Part shown: piece by piece, positions 18,169 to 28,195 of the stretch
Layout of the letters: every line of letters begins with the position of its first letter
Position numbering within the stretch: position 1 is the first letter of the stretch
NCBI GenBank assembly: GCA_021323705.1
Contig: JAJPKL010000012.1
Coordinates: 1-64,000 of the forward strand
Source: Nitrososphaerota archaeon
GTDB lineage: Archaea > Thermoproteota > Nitrososphaeria > Nitrososphaerales > Nitrosopumilaceae
Direction of reading: 5' to 3'
DNA: 64,000 nucleotides
Translations under genes and position numbers: made by a program
Notes under the pieces: generated by a model
Told to the model about the DNA's origin: nothing
Seen by the model: only the letters and a program-made list of their open reading frames with translations
The model's database searches: none

Positions 18169-20721
18169 CTATTGACCGAATTCTTTTCTTGTGTTTTCAA
18201 CAAATTTGGCGTGTATCCTTATTCTTTCCAGACTTTGAGCAAGTTTCATTTCGATGCCAGGAACATGGTGCTTTGCAAAGAAGTGCCGAACCTCTCTTTC
18301 TTTTTCTAATGTACTCATTACAGATACACTACCAACTATTCTGTTTAACAGTGGATTTCCAACGCCAAATCTTGCTACCAGATTCTTCCAATTCTTTTGA
18401 ATCCATGGCCACACCAATTCCTTTCCGTACGGATTTGCAACCATTCTTGCAACAGGTACAAACAGATTTTGCGTTCTAACGTCTTTTGAAAGAGTAAAAG
18501 CCAGAGTCTTAACAAGCAATCGTTTTTCTTTAAAGTTTGCAAGCGAACCAAGGAGTCTTACTTTCTCTTCTTGTGTTGATGCGTTACGATACATCCGAAC
18601 TAGCTGTTGATAGATTTTCAAGTCTCCTCTCCATGCTACAGTCGAATACACGGCGGTTCGCAGATCAGGGTTTAATGAGTTGTGTCTGAGCAGATTCGAA
18701 AACCTTAGCGATGCCTCGTCACCTATCTCTTTGTCATCAAGTTTTCCAAGAGAGCTTATCAGCGTGTTTCTCAACAGAGCTTGCGTAGATCTTTCACCCT
18801 TTACTGGATCCCAACCAATTCTTTGGAATACCACATTCATGAAATATTGATTAAATTCTTTTATCTCATCCCAGAATTTCTCTTCTGATAATGTGACATA
18901 CAAGAAGTTCAAAAATCCAACTATATCAGACAGTACTACATAGTCGTCCTCTTCCTCATAGTGCCTGACAAAGTCCAGATAGTGCTTGAGCGGATACTGG
19001 TTTGAGAGCACAAGTGCGGTAAGGTCGTTGTGTATGCTCCATCGGTCGAGATTGGAAATTTTTTTCTCCTCTACTAGTTTACCCAATCTTTCAAGTGAAG
19101 ACTCGTCATATCTTACTCTGTAGAACCCTTTTTGGCCATCGTTTACCTTGAACCAGTGGCCTGTATACGGAATGGTGACAGGACCACGCATCATCTTGGT
19201 TATTATTTTATTTTCCATCCTAATTGATATTGGTATTATCCATCTTCCGTGTTGCGATGTGGTATTGCGTTCAAGCAAAAACCGCTTTTGCGATAATTTG
19301 ATCTTAGAATCCATAGTAGCTGTTTCAATTATTGGATATCCTATCTGTCGTACCCAGCTATTCATCATCTGTCTCACTGGTTTTCTTGACGCAGAGCCAA
19401 GAGAGTCCCATAGGTCTTCAGTGGTTGCGTTAGCATATTTGTGTTTTTTTAGATAGTTATGAAGACCGTTTCGAAAGTTTTCGTGTCCGATGAAGTTTTC
19501 TAGCATCATAAGTACGCTTCCTCCTTTATTGTAGCTTATCTCATCAAATATTTGTCGAACATCAGCAGGACTTTTTACATCAACATCTATTGGATGAGAT
19601 GATTTCAAAGAATCAAGGCTGAGTCCCCCCGTCATCTCAGAGATTAAGAATTGGTCCCAAAAATCCCATTCTGGATAGATCTTGTCTACTGCCTTTGTTG
19701 CCATAAAGGTTGCAAAGCTTTCATTGAGCCATAGATCATTCCACCATTTCATTGTTACAAGGTTTCCAAACCACTGGTGTGCAAGTTCATGCGCTACCAC
19801 TTCAGCAATGTGTTGGAGCGTATCAGTAGAGGAGGTCGTGGTATCGTACAGCAGTACAGTCTCTCTAAATGTAATTGCCCCCCAATTTTCCATTGCGCCT
19901 GACGCAAAATCTGGAATTGCAATCATGTCAAGCTTTGGAAGTGGATATGGAATCTTGAAATAATTTTGAAAATATGACAAGAATTGTTTTGTGAATACAA
20001 GTGCCATCTTGCCTTGTTCTTTCTTTCCCTTTGTTGTAACAATTCTAACAAGGGTCTTCCCTAACTTGCCTTGAAGGAATTCAAAGTCTCCAACTCCAAG
20101 ATATAATAGATATGTAGACATGATTGGAGTTCGATCAAATCTAAAAAGGATCTTTTTTCCAATTCTTTTCTTTGCTATGACTGGCATGTTTGAGATTGCA
20201 GTAAGAGAACCGTCTACCAGAAGAGATACATCAAATGTTGCCTTGGCCTCAGGTTCATCCCAGCACGGAAATGCGCGTCTTGCGTCTGCTGCTTCAAACT
20301 GTGTAGTTGCAAGATACCTCTCTTTTCCCTTGTATTCATATTTGCTCCTGTAAAACCCCACTAGTTTGTCATTTAGTGCCCCTACAAAGTCAATTAGAAT
20401 CACTGCATTGCCAGAAATTTTTTTTGGAAGAGACAGCACTAGTTCTTCATTTTTCTCATCAAGTCTAATTTTTGCCTTGAGTTTTTTTTCATTTGCTATG
20501 ACGGTACACTCGTTGATTTTGAGTTCAGCCGCATTCAATACGATTTGTCTTGTAGATTGTGATATTTTGACTAGAATTTTCTCTTTTCCTTTGAACGTGA
20601 ATTTATCAAAATCCGGCTCAAATTCCAGATCATAGTTAATCGGTGTTACTGCTTTCACAGAATTTGATTCTAAAAGACGAGTAATATATCTTTGATCTAT
20701 TTTAGGACACTGAGCAACCAA
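18169..20721 (-). CDS. M1-family zinc aminopeptidase (tricorn-interacting factor-like)
   Basis: GAMENWGAI, VAHELAHQWFGNLVTMKWWNDLWLNESFATF = GAMEN and HExxH-x18-E motifs. Confidence 0.97.
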   Translation of the reverse strand: MVAQCPKIDQRYITRLLESNSVKAVTPINYDLEFEPDFDKFTFKGKEKILVKISQSTRQIVLNAAELKINECTVIANEKKLKAKIRLDEKNEELVLSLPKKISGNAVILIDFVGALNDKLVGFYRSKYEYKGKERYLATTQFEAADARRAFPCWDEPEAKATFDVSLLVDGSLTAISNMPVIAKKRIGKKILFRFDRTPIMSTYLLYLGVGDFEFLQGKLGKTLVRIVTTKGKKEQGKMALVFTKQFLSYFQNYFKIPYPLPKLDMIAIPDFASGAMENWGAITFRETVLLYDTTTSSTDTLQHIAEVVAHELAHQWFGNLVTMKWWNDLWLNESFATFMATKAVDKIYPEWDFWDQFLISEMTGGLSLDSLKSSHPIDVDVKSPADVRQIFDEISYNKGGSVLMMLENFIGHENFRNGLHNYLKKHKYANATTEDLWDSLGSASRKPVRQMMNSWVRQIGYPIIETATMDSKIKLSQKRFLLERNTTSQHGRWIIPISIRMENKIITKMMRGPVTIPYTGHWFKVNDGQKGFYRVRYDESSLERLGKLVEEKKISNLDRWSIHNDLTALVLSNQYPLKHYLDFVRHYEEEDDYVVLSDIVGFLNFLYVTLSEEKFWDEIKEFNQYFMNVVFQRIGWDPVKGERSTQALLRNTLISSLGKLDDKEIGDEASLRFSNLLRHNSLNPDLRTAVYSTVAWRGDLKIYQQLVRMYRNASTQEEKVRLLGSLANFKEKRLLVKTLAFTLSKDVRTQNLFVPVARMVANPYGKELVWPWIQKNWKNLVARFGVGNPLLNRIVGSVSVMSTLEKEREVRHFFAKHHVPGIEMKLAQSLERIRIHAKFVENTRKEFGQ

Positions 20722-21191
20722 TTCAAGAAATGGACGCTAAAAAATACTATTGCTACTGATTTTATTATTTTTCCCGCTATCATCGCAATAGAATATTTTA
20801 CAATATTGTATTTCTTGGTGCCAGCTATAATGGATACAATGTCGCCTACGATTGGAAGCCAAGGCGAAAGGAAAATTATTGTGCTCCAGCCATACTTTGA
20901 CATTATAGTGACACTCTTCTTTTCATATTTTGGAGTAGATTTTCGAAATTTGCCTATCAGTCTACCGTTGTATCCGAGATAATACGCAATGTATCCACCA
21001 AGTATAGAACCAGTAGTCAAGACCAAAAATACATCGACGGGATTTGCACCACCCAAAAGCAGAGTACTAGTGGTAAGCTCAGTCGGAATTGGAATAAACG
21101 AAGAAAACATTCCATTGAAAAAAAGTTCAATAAGACCATATTTTATGAATAGAGCGTCTCGAAATATTTCCTGTATTATGTCAGATAACAT
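20697..21191 (-). CDS. DedA/VTT-family membrane protein
   Basis: FSSFIPIPTELTTSTLLLGGANPVDVFLVLTTGSILGGYIAYYLGYNGR ... FLSPWLPIVGDIVSIIAG. Confidence 0.8.
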   Translation of the reverse strand: MLSDIIQEIFRDALFIKYGLIELFFNGMFSSFIPIPTELTTSTLLLGGANPVDVFLVLTTGSILGGYIAYYLGYNGRLIGKFRKSTPKYEKKSVTIMSKYGWSTIIFLSPWLPIVGDIVSIIAGTKKYNIVKYSIAMIAGKIIKSVAIVFFSVHFLNWLLSVLK

Positions 21192-21206
21192 CGCCTGACC
21201 TTGCCC

Positions 21207-21434
21207 CTAGCTTGTTTTAAATGAATTGGAATATTTTTCGTCATAATCATAAATTGCGATAGAGATTTTCTTGAGAAGTTTTGTTTTTGATTTCTGTGCT
21301 TTTTTATCATGACTGTAATCTTTCTGCTCTAAGAGATGATGAAGGCGTTCAAGCTCCTCTCTTGTGAGCGCGTGAATACCTCTATTCATAACGATATCCA
21401 AGAGCTTTAACCGTTCCAGATCCTCGCTTGACAT
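21207..21434 (-). CDS. Hypothetical protein (75 aa)
   Basis: Charged helical ORF starting at ATG. Confidence 0.45.
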   Translation of the reverse strand: MSSEDLERLKLLDIVMNRGIHALTREELERLHHLLEQKDYSHDKKAQKSKTKLLKKISIAIYDYDEKYSNSFKTS

Positions 21435-21449
21435 GCAGTACTCACAGTA

Positions 21450-21719
21450 TTGTTTAATATTTGTCTTGCAAGATATTACTTGCAGTTGTTCTACAAGGTC
21501 TCAGTCTCCTTTCATAGAGACTATATCAAGGTAAAAGACAATCAGATAGAGATAGGAATAATGGCAAAACCGCAAAAGGGAGAAGCCAACGCAGAGATTA
21601 TAAGAAAGATTGCAAAACACTTTCAAGCATCTCGTTCTAGTGTCAGACTGGTCTCAGGGGAAAAGTCAAGAGACAAAGTAGTACACATTGCAACTGAGAT
21701 GGACCAGCATAAGATATAA
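21450..21719 (+). CDS. DUF167/YggU (UPF0235) family protein
   Basis: IGIMAKPQKGEANAEIIRKIAKHFQASRSSVRLVSGEKSRDKVVHI; start uncertain. Confidence 0.82.
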   Translation: MFNICLARYYLQLFYKVSVSFHRDYIKVKDNQIEIGIMAKPQKGEANAEIIRKIAKHFQASRSSVRLVSGEKSRDKVVHIATEMDQHKI

Positions 21720-21743
21720 CGAGGTAAAAACTGCCCTTTTCCT

Positions 21744-23291
21744 GTGAAGAAGAGCACAAAAAAGATTATAGCGATAGCGTTTATGGCCGTATTCGTTCTT
21801 TCAACCATTGCGGTTGTAAGTCCCAGTATTTTCAGGTTTAACAATCCAGATAATTCTCAACAATCACTTACAGGAACGCCAAAGGATAACTACACTCCTG
21901 ACAAATGGACAACATTTTGCCAAAGTGAGAATGAATCTAAATCTACCAAATACATCGCAGAGTACAAGATACCTACACTTTGTACACAGCCCCTATCCAT
22001 TACAACAGATCCATCAGGAAAAGTCTGGTTTACCGAAACTAATACAGGCAACATGGCAGAATTTGATCCAACTACTAAATCATTCCAAGAGTTTGAAAAT
22101 CCCTTATGGCAGAAAGGAGAAAAATCAATGATGTGGGGAATATACTATGAGCCAGATGGAAATATCTGGTTTAGTGATTCACAGCATAATTTAATTTGGA
22201 AATTCAATACGCAGACAAAGAATTACTCCAGATTTGTGTTTCCAAAGACACTAGGTCAATCAGAAGCATTTCCCCAGATGCTCAAGCCTGTAGGCTCTGA
22301 TCTAGTTGTAAATGACTTTACAGGAAGAAAAATTTCCATCTTTAGTACGGTTCAGACAGGAACCAACTTGAAGACCATAGACATCAATTCTCCGGAAGAC
22401 TATAACTTTACAAGCGATGTGACGGCAGATCCTTCGGGCAATATTTGGTATACAGTGTGGAATTACCAGCTCGGAGGAGAACTTGTAAAATACAACCCAC
22501 AAACATCGCAGTTCTCAAACTATACACTTCCAACTGGCATATTAGCACCAAACGGAATCTCGATTGGCCCTGGCAATAAGGTATGGATAACTGATACTGC
22601 AAGTAGCATGTTCATCAGTTTCGATCCACAATCACAACAGTTTACCAAGTATATCACATCCCCACCACAGGTATCTACATATGGTAATGCATCAGGCTTG
22701 ATCAAAACTCCTATTACCAGACCATATTGGAATCAATTCGATGATCAGGGAAGATTATGGTTCAATGAACAGGTAGCAAACTCATTAGCAGTGTTTGATC
22801 CTGTAAAGGGATCTCTTGTGGAATATCTAGTGCCTTCGAAGAACCCTAACTGGTCAGATTGCGGTACACTCACAGATTGTGGTGTAGCCCAAGTACTTGA
22901 CTTTACAGTTTCCCACAACAAGGTGTGGTTCCCAGAATGGGTTGAGAACAACATCGGCGTGCTTGATTCATCAGTGCCTCTACCACTATCTCAAAATGCA
23001 TCTGCTTCAAATATCACACTGCACAGGGGACAGAATGAAACTGTTAACGTAACTCTGGTTCCAAATGAACAGCTAAATGGACCAGTTGACATAATGACTC
23101 AGCAGACAGCTAGCTCCCAAGACCTTAGGGTCACAACATCTGACAAATCAATAGTATTAGATAAACAAAAAACAGTAACAGTAAACATTTCTGCAGACAA
23201 CTTTGCTCTTTCAGGAACCTACAAATTATTGATTGGTGCAAGATATCAAGACGTGACAATATCACAGTTCGTTACTGTGACCATAGCATGA
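21744..23291 (+). CDS. Secreted beta-propeller protein (virginiamycin B lyase-like) with C-terminal Ig-like domain
   Basis: Signal peptide; repeated propeller units (PSGKVWFTETNTGNMAEFDPTT, PSGNIWYTVWNYQLGGELVKYNPQT). Confidence 0.8.
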   Translation: MKKSTKKIIAIAFMAVFVLSTIAVVSPSIFRFNNPDNSQQSLTGTPKDNYTPDKWTTFCQSENESKSTKYIAEYKIPTLCTQPLSITTDPSGKVWFTETNTGNMAEFDPTTKSFQEFENPLWQKGEKSMMWGIYYEPDGNIWFSDSQHNLIWKFNTQTKNYSRFVFPKTLGQSEAFPQMLKPVGSDLVVNDFTGRKISIFSTVQTGTNLKTIDINSPEDYNFTSDVTADPSGNIWYTVWNYQLGGELVKYNPQTSQFSNYTLPTGILAPNGISIGPGNKVWITDTASSMFISFDPQSQQFTKYITSPPQVSTYGNASGLIKTPITRPYWNQFDDQGRLWFNEQVANSLAVFDPVKGSLVEYLVPSKNPNWSDCGTLTDCGVAQVLDFTVSHNKVWFPEWVENNIGVLDSSVPLPLSQNASASNITLHRGQNETVNVTLVPNEQLNGPVDIMTQQTASSQDLRVTTSDKSIVLDKQKTVTVNISADNFALSGTYKLLIGARYQDVTISQFVTVTIA

Positions 23292-23294
23292 GAA

Positions 23295-24494
23295 GTGGTT
23301 CCAAAATTAGATAGCTCAATTGGAATTTCCCTCTATTGTACCAAGTTGGATGGTAGCGGAGGCAGAATAAAGACATCTTATGACCAGTTTTTTGTCTCAG
23401 AAGTACTACGGGAAAAAACGCTTGATAGAATATCCAAGTCTGGAACCTATGCAGTTTATAAACTAAAGAAATCAGGAATTGACACAAATCATGCTCTTTC
23501 AGAGATATTCAAAAAGTACGGCCTCAGATTAAAGGCGCTAGGCCTAAAGGACGCAAACGCTACAACAGAACAGTATGTCTGCGACATGAATGTTTCACGC
23601 GGATGCAAAGACATAACAACAAACAGGTATTCCCTTGAAAAAATTGGTTTTGTGCAAAAGCCTCTTACAAAAAAAGACATGGTTGGCAACCACTTCAAAA
23701 TAAAGATAGAAGGAGCTGATTTTGGAAAGGTTAGAAGTTTTGATCAACATGGCATGATATTAAATTTTTATGGATATCAGAGATTTGGAAGTAGAAGACC
23801 AGTCTCTCATCTAATAGGAAAGGCAATAGTGCAGAGATGCTTTGAGCAGGCAGTAGAGATACTGCTTTCAACTACATCGGACCATGATCTTCCCGAGAAT
23901 AACAAGATAAGAGAGGAATTGAAAGACAAAGCAAATTATTCCAGAGTCTTGAAATACATACCTCCTCAAATGGATGTTGAAAGAGTTGTTTTAAAAGAAA
24001 TGACTGAATCTAACAATGCATTAAAAGCTTTATACTCAATCCCAATTTCACTTCGAAGATTTTTTGTTGAGGCGTATCAATCATTTATCTTCAATCACAC
24101 AGCAAGCATGTCCTATGAGGCTGGAGAAGACTTGGTGCATCCGCAAACAGATGATGTATGTTATGATAAGGACAATAATTTGGGCAGATATCAAAATGAT
24201 CCAGCGCAAAAACTGGCCATACCTATAGTTGGATACTCGTATTCAAAGAAAAACAGATTCGAATACTATATATCAAAAATACTTCAGGAAGAACAGCTAA
24301 ACCCAAAAGATTTCTTTGTCAAAGAGATGCAGGAGGTAAGCAATGAGGGCGGCTTCAGACAATCAGTCATGCATTGTAACAATTTCACGGTAGACGAACC
24401 GTTTGTTAGTTTTACACTTTCTCGAGGCTCATATGCAACCATTTTGTTAAGAGAAATAATGAAACCCAATGATCCTATTGCGGCAGGTTTCTAA
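23295..24494 (+). CDS. truD: tRNA pseudouridine(13) synthase TruD
   Basis: LGLKDANATTEQYVC catalytic region, NFYGYQRFGSRRPVSHLIGKAI; typical TruD length and order. Confidence 0.93.
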   Translation: MVPKLDSSIGISLYCTKLDGSGGRIKTSYDQFFVSEVLREKTLDRISKSGTYAVYKLKKSGIDTNHALSEIFKKYGLRLKALGLKDANATTEQYVCDMNVSRGCKDITTNRYSLEKIGFVQKPLTKKDMVGNHFKIKIEGADFGKVRSFDQHGMILNFYGYQRFGSRRPVSHLIGKAIVQRCFEQAVEILLSTTSDHDLPENNKIREELKDKANYSRVLKYIPPQMDVERVVLKEMTESNNALKALYSIPISLRRFFVEAYQSFIFNHTASMSYEAGEDLVHPQTDDVCYDKDNNLGRYQNDPAQKLAIPIVGYSYSKKNRFEYYISKILQEEQLNPKDFFVKEMQEVSNEGGFRQSVMHCNNFTVDEPFVSFTLSRGSYATILLREIMKPNDPIAAGF

Positions 24495-24576
24495 TGAGGC
24501 CCATTCATTTAACATCAGAAATTAGTTGAAATATGATCTGTAAGAACTTTTATTGTGAGAGTTGGCAACATAGAGC

Positions 24577-26067
24577 ATGTTTGATAGTTTTTTTACCAAA
24601 ATAACAAGAGCGCCAGAATTTCCAACTGATTTTGACTGGATTAATGTAGATAAACCTCTTTCGCTTGAAAGACTTCGAGGCCACATAATTGTACTAGATT
24701 TCTGGACATACTGTTGCATAAATTGCATGCATACTTTACCAGTCCTTGCCGATCTTGAAAAAAAATACGAAGGTAGACCAGTTGCCTTTATAGGCGTTCA
24801 CTCTGCCAAGTTTTTTAATGAACAAGATAGAAAAAACATAGAAGAGGCAGTCAGACGGTATGAGATTTCGCATCCTGTTCTAGTAGACAGAAAGATGACG
24901 GTGTGGCAAAAATACGAAGTATCGGGCTGGCCCACAATTGTAATTATCGATCCAAAAGGAACTGTTGTCTACAAGCAATCCGGCGAAGGTCAGAAGGAAA
25001 TGATAGAAGACACCATCGACGTTCTGCTGGAAAAACATGCCAAAGATGGAACCTTGGCTAAAGAGTCTATCAAAATGGCACATTTTACCCCAAGCGATAA
25101 GGCCACTCTTTCATATCCTGGAAAACTATCCATATCAAATGACAAAATAGCAATCTCTGACTCTAACCATAACAGAATCATCATAAGCGATATGACTGGA
25201 AAGATCAAACACGTCATAGGAAATGGCACTAAAGGGTTTTCAGATGGCGATTTTCAAAATGCGTTGTTCTTTAGACCTCAGGGAATAGTTTGGAGGGATG
25301 AAACAATATTTGTTGCAGATACAGAAAATCACGCAATTCGAAAGATAGACTTGGTTACAAAGACTGTAGTTACAGTAGCAGGTACAGGCAAGCAAGGACC
25401 ATGGATGTCAAAAGGAGGAAAAGGGAGAGAAACCTCACTTTCATCACCATGGGATGTAGCTATAAAGGACAATGTAGTTTTCATTGCAATGGCAGGAAAT
25501 CACCAAGTATGGGCATTTGACACTGAAACTGAGTTGGTGCGTCCTTTTGCAGGAAGCGGTTATGAAAACATAGTCGACGGAAATAGAACGCAGGCACAGC
25601 TTGCACAACCAAGCGGTCTTTCAGTTTTTGGTGATAAAGTATACTTTGCAGATAGCGAGACATCATCAATTCGTGAGATAGACTTGAGATCAAATCATGT
25701 TAAGACACTTGTTGGACACGGTCTTTTCGTTTTTGGTTACAAAGATGGGAGTCTAGACGAGTCATTATTCCAACATCCGCTTGGGCTGTGTGCCACAGGC
25801 AATCAAATTTTTGTTGCAGATACCTACAATTCTGCATTAAGAGAGATAAACTTGGAAAATGATACAGTGTCAACAATAATTGGAAAACAAGGTATTTCAG
25901 GCGTATGTAGACTCGATGATCCAAATTGCGATTCACTGGGGCTCTATGAGCCAAGCGATGTCAAGTTTTACAAGGATAAACTGTATATTTCTGACACGAA
26001 CAATCATCTGATACGCGTCTATGATCTTAAAGCGAATATTCTCAAGACTTTGGAAATAAGCGTTTGA
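24577..26067 (+). CDS. Thioredoxin-like + NHL beta-propeller fusion (NHLRC2-like)
   Basis: DFWTYCCINCMHTLPVLADLEKKY thioredoxin-like motif followed by NHL repeats (DSNHNRIIISDMTGKI, DTENHAIRKIDL, DTNNHLIRVYDL). Confidence 0.9.
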   Translation: MFDSFFTKITRAPEFPTDFDWINVDKPLSLERLRGHIIVLDFWTYCCINCMHTLPVLADLEKKYEGRPVAFIGVHSAKFFNEQDRKNIEEAVRRYEISHPVLVDRKMTVWQKYEVSGWPTIVIIDPKGTVVYKQSGEGQKEMIEDTIDVLLEKHAKDGTLAKESIKMAHFTPSDKATLSYPGKLSISNDKIAISDSNHNRIIISDMTGKIKHVIGNGTKGFSDGDFQNALFFRPQGIVWRDETIFVADTENHAIRKIDLVTKTVVTVAGTGKQGPWMSKGGKGRETSLSSPWDVAIKDNVVFIAMAGNHQVWAFDTETELVRPFAGSGYENIVDGNRTQAQLAQPSGLSVFGDKVYFADSETSSIREIDLRSNHVKTLVGHGLFVFGYKDGSLDESLFQHPLGLCATGNQIFVADTYNSALREINLENDTVSTIIGKQGISGVCRLDDPNCDSLGLYEPSDVKFYKDKLYISDTNNHLIRVYDLKANILKTLEISV

Positions 26068-26082
26068 TTTTAAATTAAGAAA

Positions 26083-26349
26083 TCAATCAAAATAATCCTT
26101 CGGCACAATTCCTTGATTCGTTGCAAAATCCACGACTTGCTGAAAATTCACATTTCCTTTCTTATATTGTTCCCAGATAAATTCCAGGTATTCTGTCCTT
26201 TCCAAGCGTTCATTTTCCAGTAATTTGGGGGATCTTTTTATCACATCAGCGCACAACTTCTCAAGATGCGGATACTCAAATTTATCAAATAGTATCTTTA
26301 GCTGTTCCACATTCTTGTCTTTCTGCTTTGCTTTACCAAAAAATCCCAT
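26083..26349 (-). CDS. Hypothetical protein (88 aa)
   Basis: MGFFGKAKQKDKNVEQLKILFDKFEYPHLEKLCADVIKRSP..., ATG start. Confidence 0.55.
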   Translation of the reverse strand: MGFFGKAKQKDKNVEQLKILFDKFEYPHLEKLCADVIKRSPKLLENERLERTEYLEFIWEQYKKGNVNFQQVVDFATNQGIVPKDYFD

Positions 26350-26476
26350 ATTTCTTGTTAAATAGAGGCATTTAAAAACTCTAGAATTGTTTCTTGGCCT
26401 ACAGAATTTTATCCAATTAGCATCAGAGGAACATGGTTCAAGTAAGAATTTAAAGCTGGATTTAGATTATTACAGT

Positions 26477-26707
26477 ATGGAAAAGGCATACATCTTGATC
26501 GGATGCGAGCTTGGGGCAGAAAGCGAAATTGTAGAAAAAATAAAACGCATGGACAAGGTCAAAGATGCAAGGGTAGTCTATGGAGATTACGACATTGTAG
26601 TGGAAGCTGAAGCAAGTACAGATACCCAGCTTGATAATCTGATCACAAAGAAGATTAGAAAGATGGACAAGGTACGTTCTACTATGACCTTGGGTGTCGT
26701 AAGCTAG
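26477..26707 (+). CDS. Stand-alone Lrp/AsnC ligand-binding (RAM) domain protein
   Basis: MEKAYILIGCELGAESEIVEKIKRMDKVKDARVVYGDYDIVVEAEA: RAM domain without HTH. Confidence 0.88.
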   Translation: MEKAYILIGCELGAESEIVEKIKRMDKVKDARVVYGDYDIVVEAEASTDTQLDNLITKKIRKMDKVRSTMTLGVVS

Positions 26708-26927
26708 TTACAATTCCCAACACTACAATTCCCGCACCTACAGCGTCAATAGATGTGCCGTAGACAATCCATTTTGGATTAGAATACATAAAAGATGAAG
26801 TTGGTCCTACTACTGAGTTTCCCTGTAAAAAGAAGAGCGTTCCAAAAGAAAGCATGGTTGCGCCCACTATAATCAGCACAATCCCAATTCTCACACTGTT
26901 ATCATAATCCTCTTGAAATAAAGGCAA
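26682..26927 (-). CDS. Small two-TM membrane protein
   Basis: 81 aa; overlaps the 3' end of 26477-26707 convergently by 26 bp. Confidence 0.5.
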   Translation of the reverse strand: MPLFQEDYDNSVRIGIVLIIVGATMLSFGTLFFLQGNSVVGPTSSFMYSNPKWIVYGTSIDAVGAGIVVLGIVTSLRHPRS

Positions 26928-26972
26928 AATGAATTGATAAATTAGGCAAAATCATTTGGATTTCTTTCTTTA

Positions 26973-27692
26973 ATGCGCTTTCATAAAGCAAATTTCAGAT
27001 TGGATGAGTGGGGACCTGACCTATTTGAGATTAGGCATAGTAGAAACTGGCTAGATATCAGCATATTCGTTGGAGCGGCAGTGCTTTCATTAGCGGTTTC
27101 TCTTCTATTTGGGGCAGAGATCAACAACGCCATAAAGCAATCCCCTATAATCATAGACTTGATGTTTATTCCTTCTTTTTTGATTGGTTTACTCTATGGC
27201 ATAAAGATGGCAGAACGGGTAATGTCGCCTACCGCGCCTCGAAGTCCACTGCGAAGAGGAATAATCAAGATATTTCTGTTCATCTTCATGATGGGTTCCA
27301 TATTTACATCAGTTTCATTTGCACTTCACGGTGGCGCTCATCCCCCTCAAGACTCGATTTTAAAAGAAGGACCTATACAATGGATAAATGAATTCGTTAC
27401 AGCAAATGGCGGATTAACATTTCTAATAGTATCAAGCATAACTATGATGGCCGCTGCAACCAAGCGCATAGTTGGTATGGATGGTTTTCTAAGTAAAATT
27501 TTCACATTTGTCGGTACATACATTTTCTTTACAATGGTTGCATTAAGTCTGACACACAGCGATCCTACGCATTCCCAAGTCTACTTGTATGCATGCTATC
27601 AAGCCGGAATAGTTGGCGGAATATTTTATCAACTAAACAAGTTCACTACACGTTCAAACATGTGGGAAGACTACATGAATGGCTATTACTAG
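26973..27692 (+). CDS. Polytopic membrane protein, unknown function
   Basis: 239 aa, several hydrophobic segments. Confidence 0.65.
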   Translation: MRFHKANFRLDEWGPDLFEIRHSRNWLDISIFVGAAVLSLAVSLLFGAEINNAIKQSPIIIDLMFIPSFLIGLLYGIKMAERVMSPTAPRSPLRRGIIKIFLFIFMMGSIFTSVSFALHGGAHPPQDSILKEGPIQWINEFVTANGGLTFLIVSSITMMAAATKRIVGMDGFLSKIFTFVGTYIFFTMVALSLTHSDPTHSQVYLYACYQAGIVGGIFYQLNKFTTRSNMWEDYMNGYY

Positions 27693-28195
27693 ATCCTGCG
27701 GTATCTCAGGGTCAGAAATAAGATTCCAAAAGAAGCCAGCATTATTGCAGGTACGATGCCAGAAAACTCTGGCATATAGGTGGTTCCTGCAATGTCAGTC
27801 TTTATGTTCCCAGAATCATTGAATTTTAGAATCACGGTTGTGAGATTGCCGTTCTTGAGTATGATCGGTGACACTTGTTTACCATCTTGGTAAACAGTAT
27901 AGTTTCCCCCAATGAGGTTAGATGGTATCTCTATTTCTGCAATGTTTCCAGTGTGAGTGCTATTGCCTAGAAATGTCAGCGTTTTTGTGTCTTTGTTAAA
28001 TGTCACGTTTTGTACGTTGTAATTTGCTGTGGTATTTACTGTGAATGTGTATTGATCAGCCTTGATAGGCCATCCCCATTTAAGACCCGGATGGTCTAGA
28101 CCATGAAATTGTACTTGCCCCAAGGCCTGTACGGAAAACAATACCGAAGCGAACACTAAAGCTAATACCAACGTTAAGAAAATAACTGATTTCAA
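27689..28195 (-). CDS. Secreted protein with PEFG-CTERM-like anchor (PEFS variant)
   Basis: Signal peptide; C-term YMPEFSGIVPAIMLASFGILFLTLRYRRI. Confidence 0.75.
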   Translation of the reverse strand: MKSVIFLTLVLALVFASVLFSVQALGQVQFHGLDHPGLKWGWPIKADQYTFTVNTTANYNVQNVTFNKDTKTLTFLGNSTHTGNIAEIEIPSNLIGGNYTVYQDGKQVSPIILKNGNLTTVILKFNDSGNIKTDIAGTTYMPEFSGIVPAIMLASFGILFLTLRYRRI

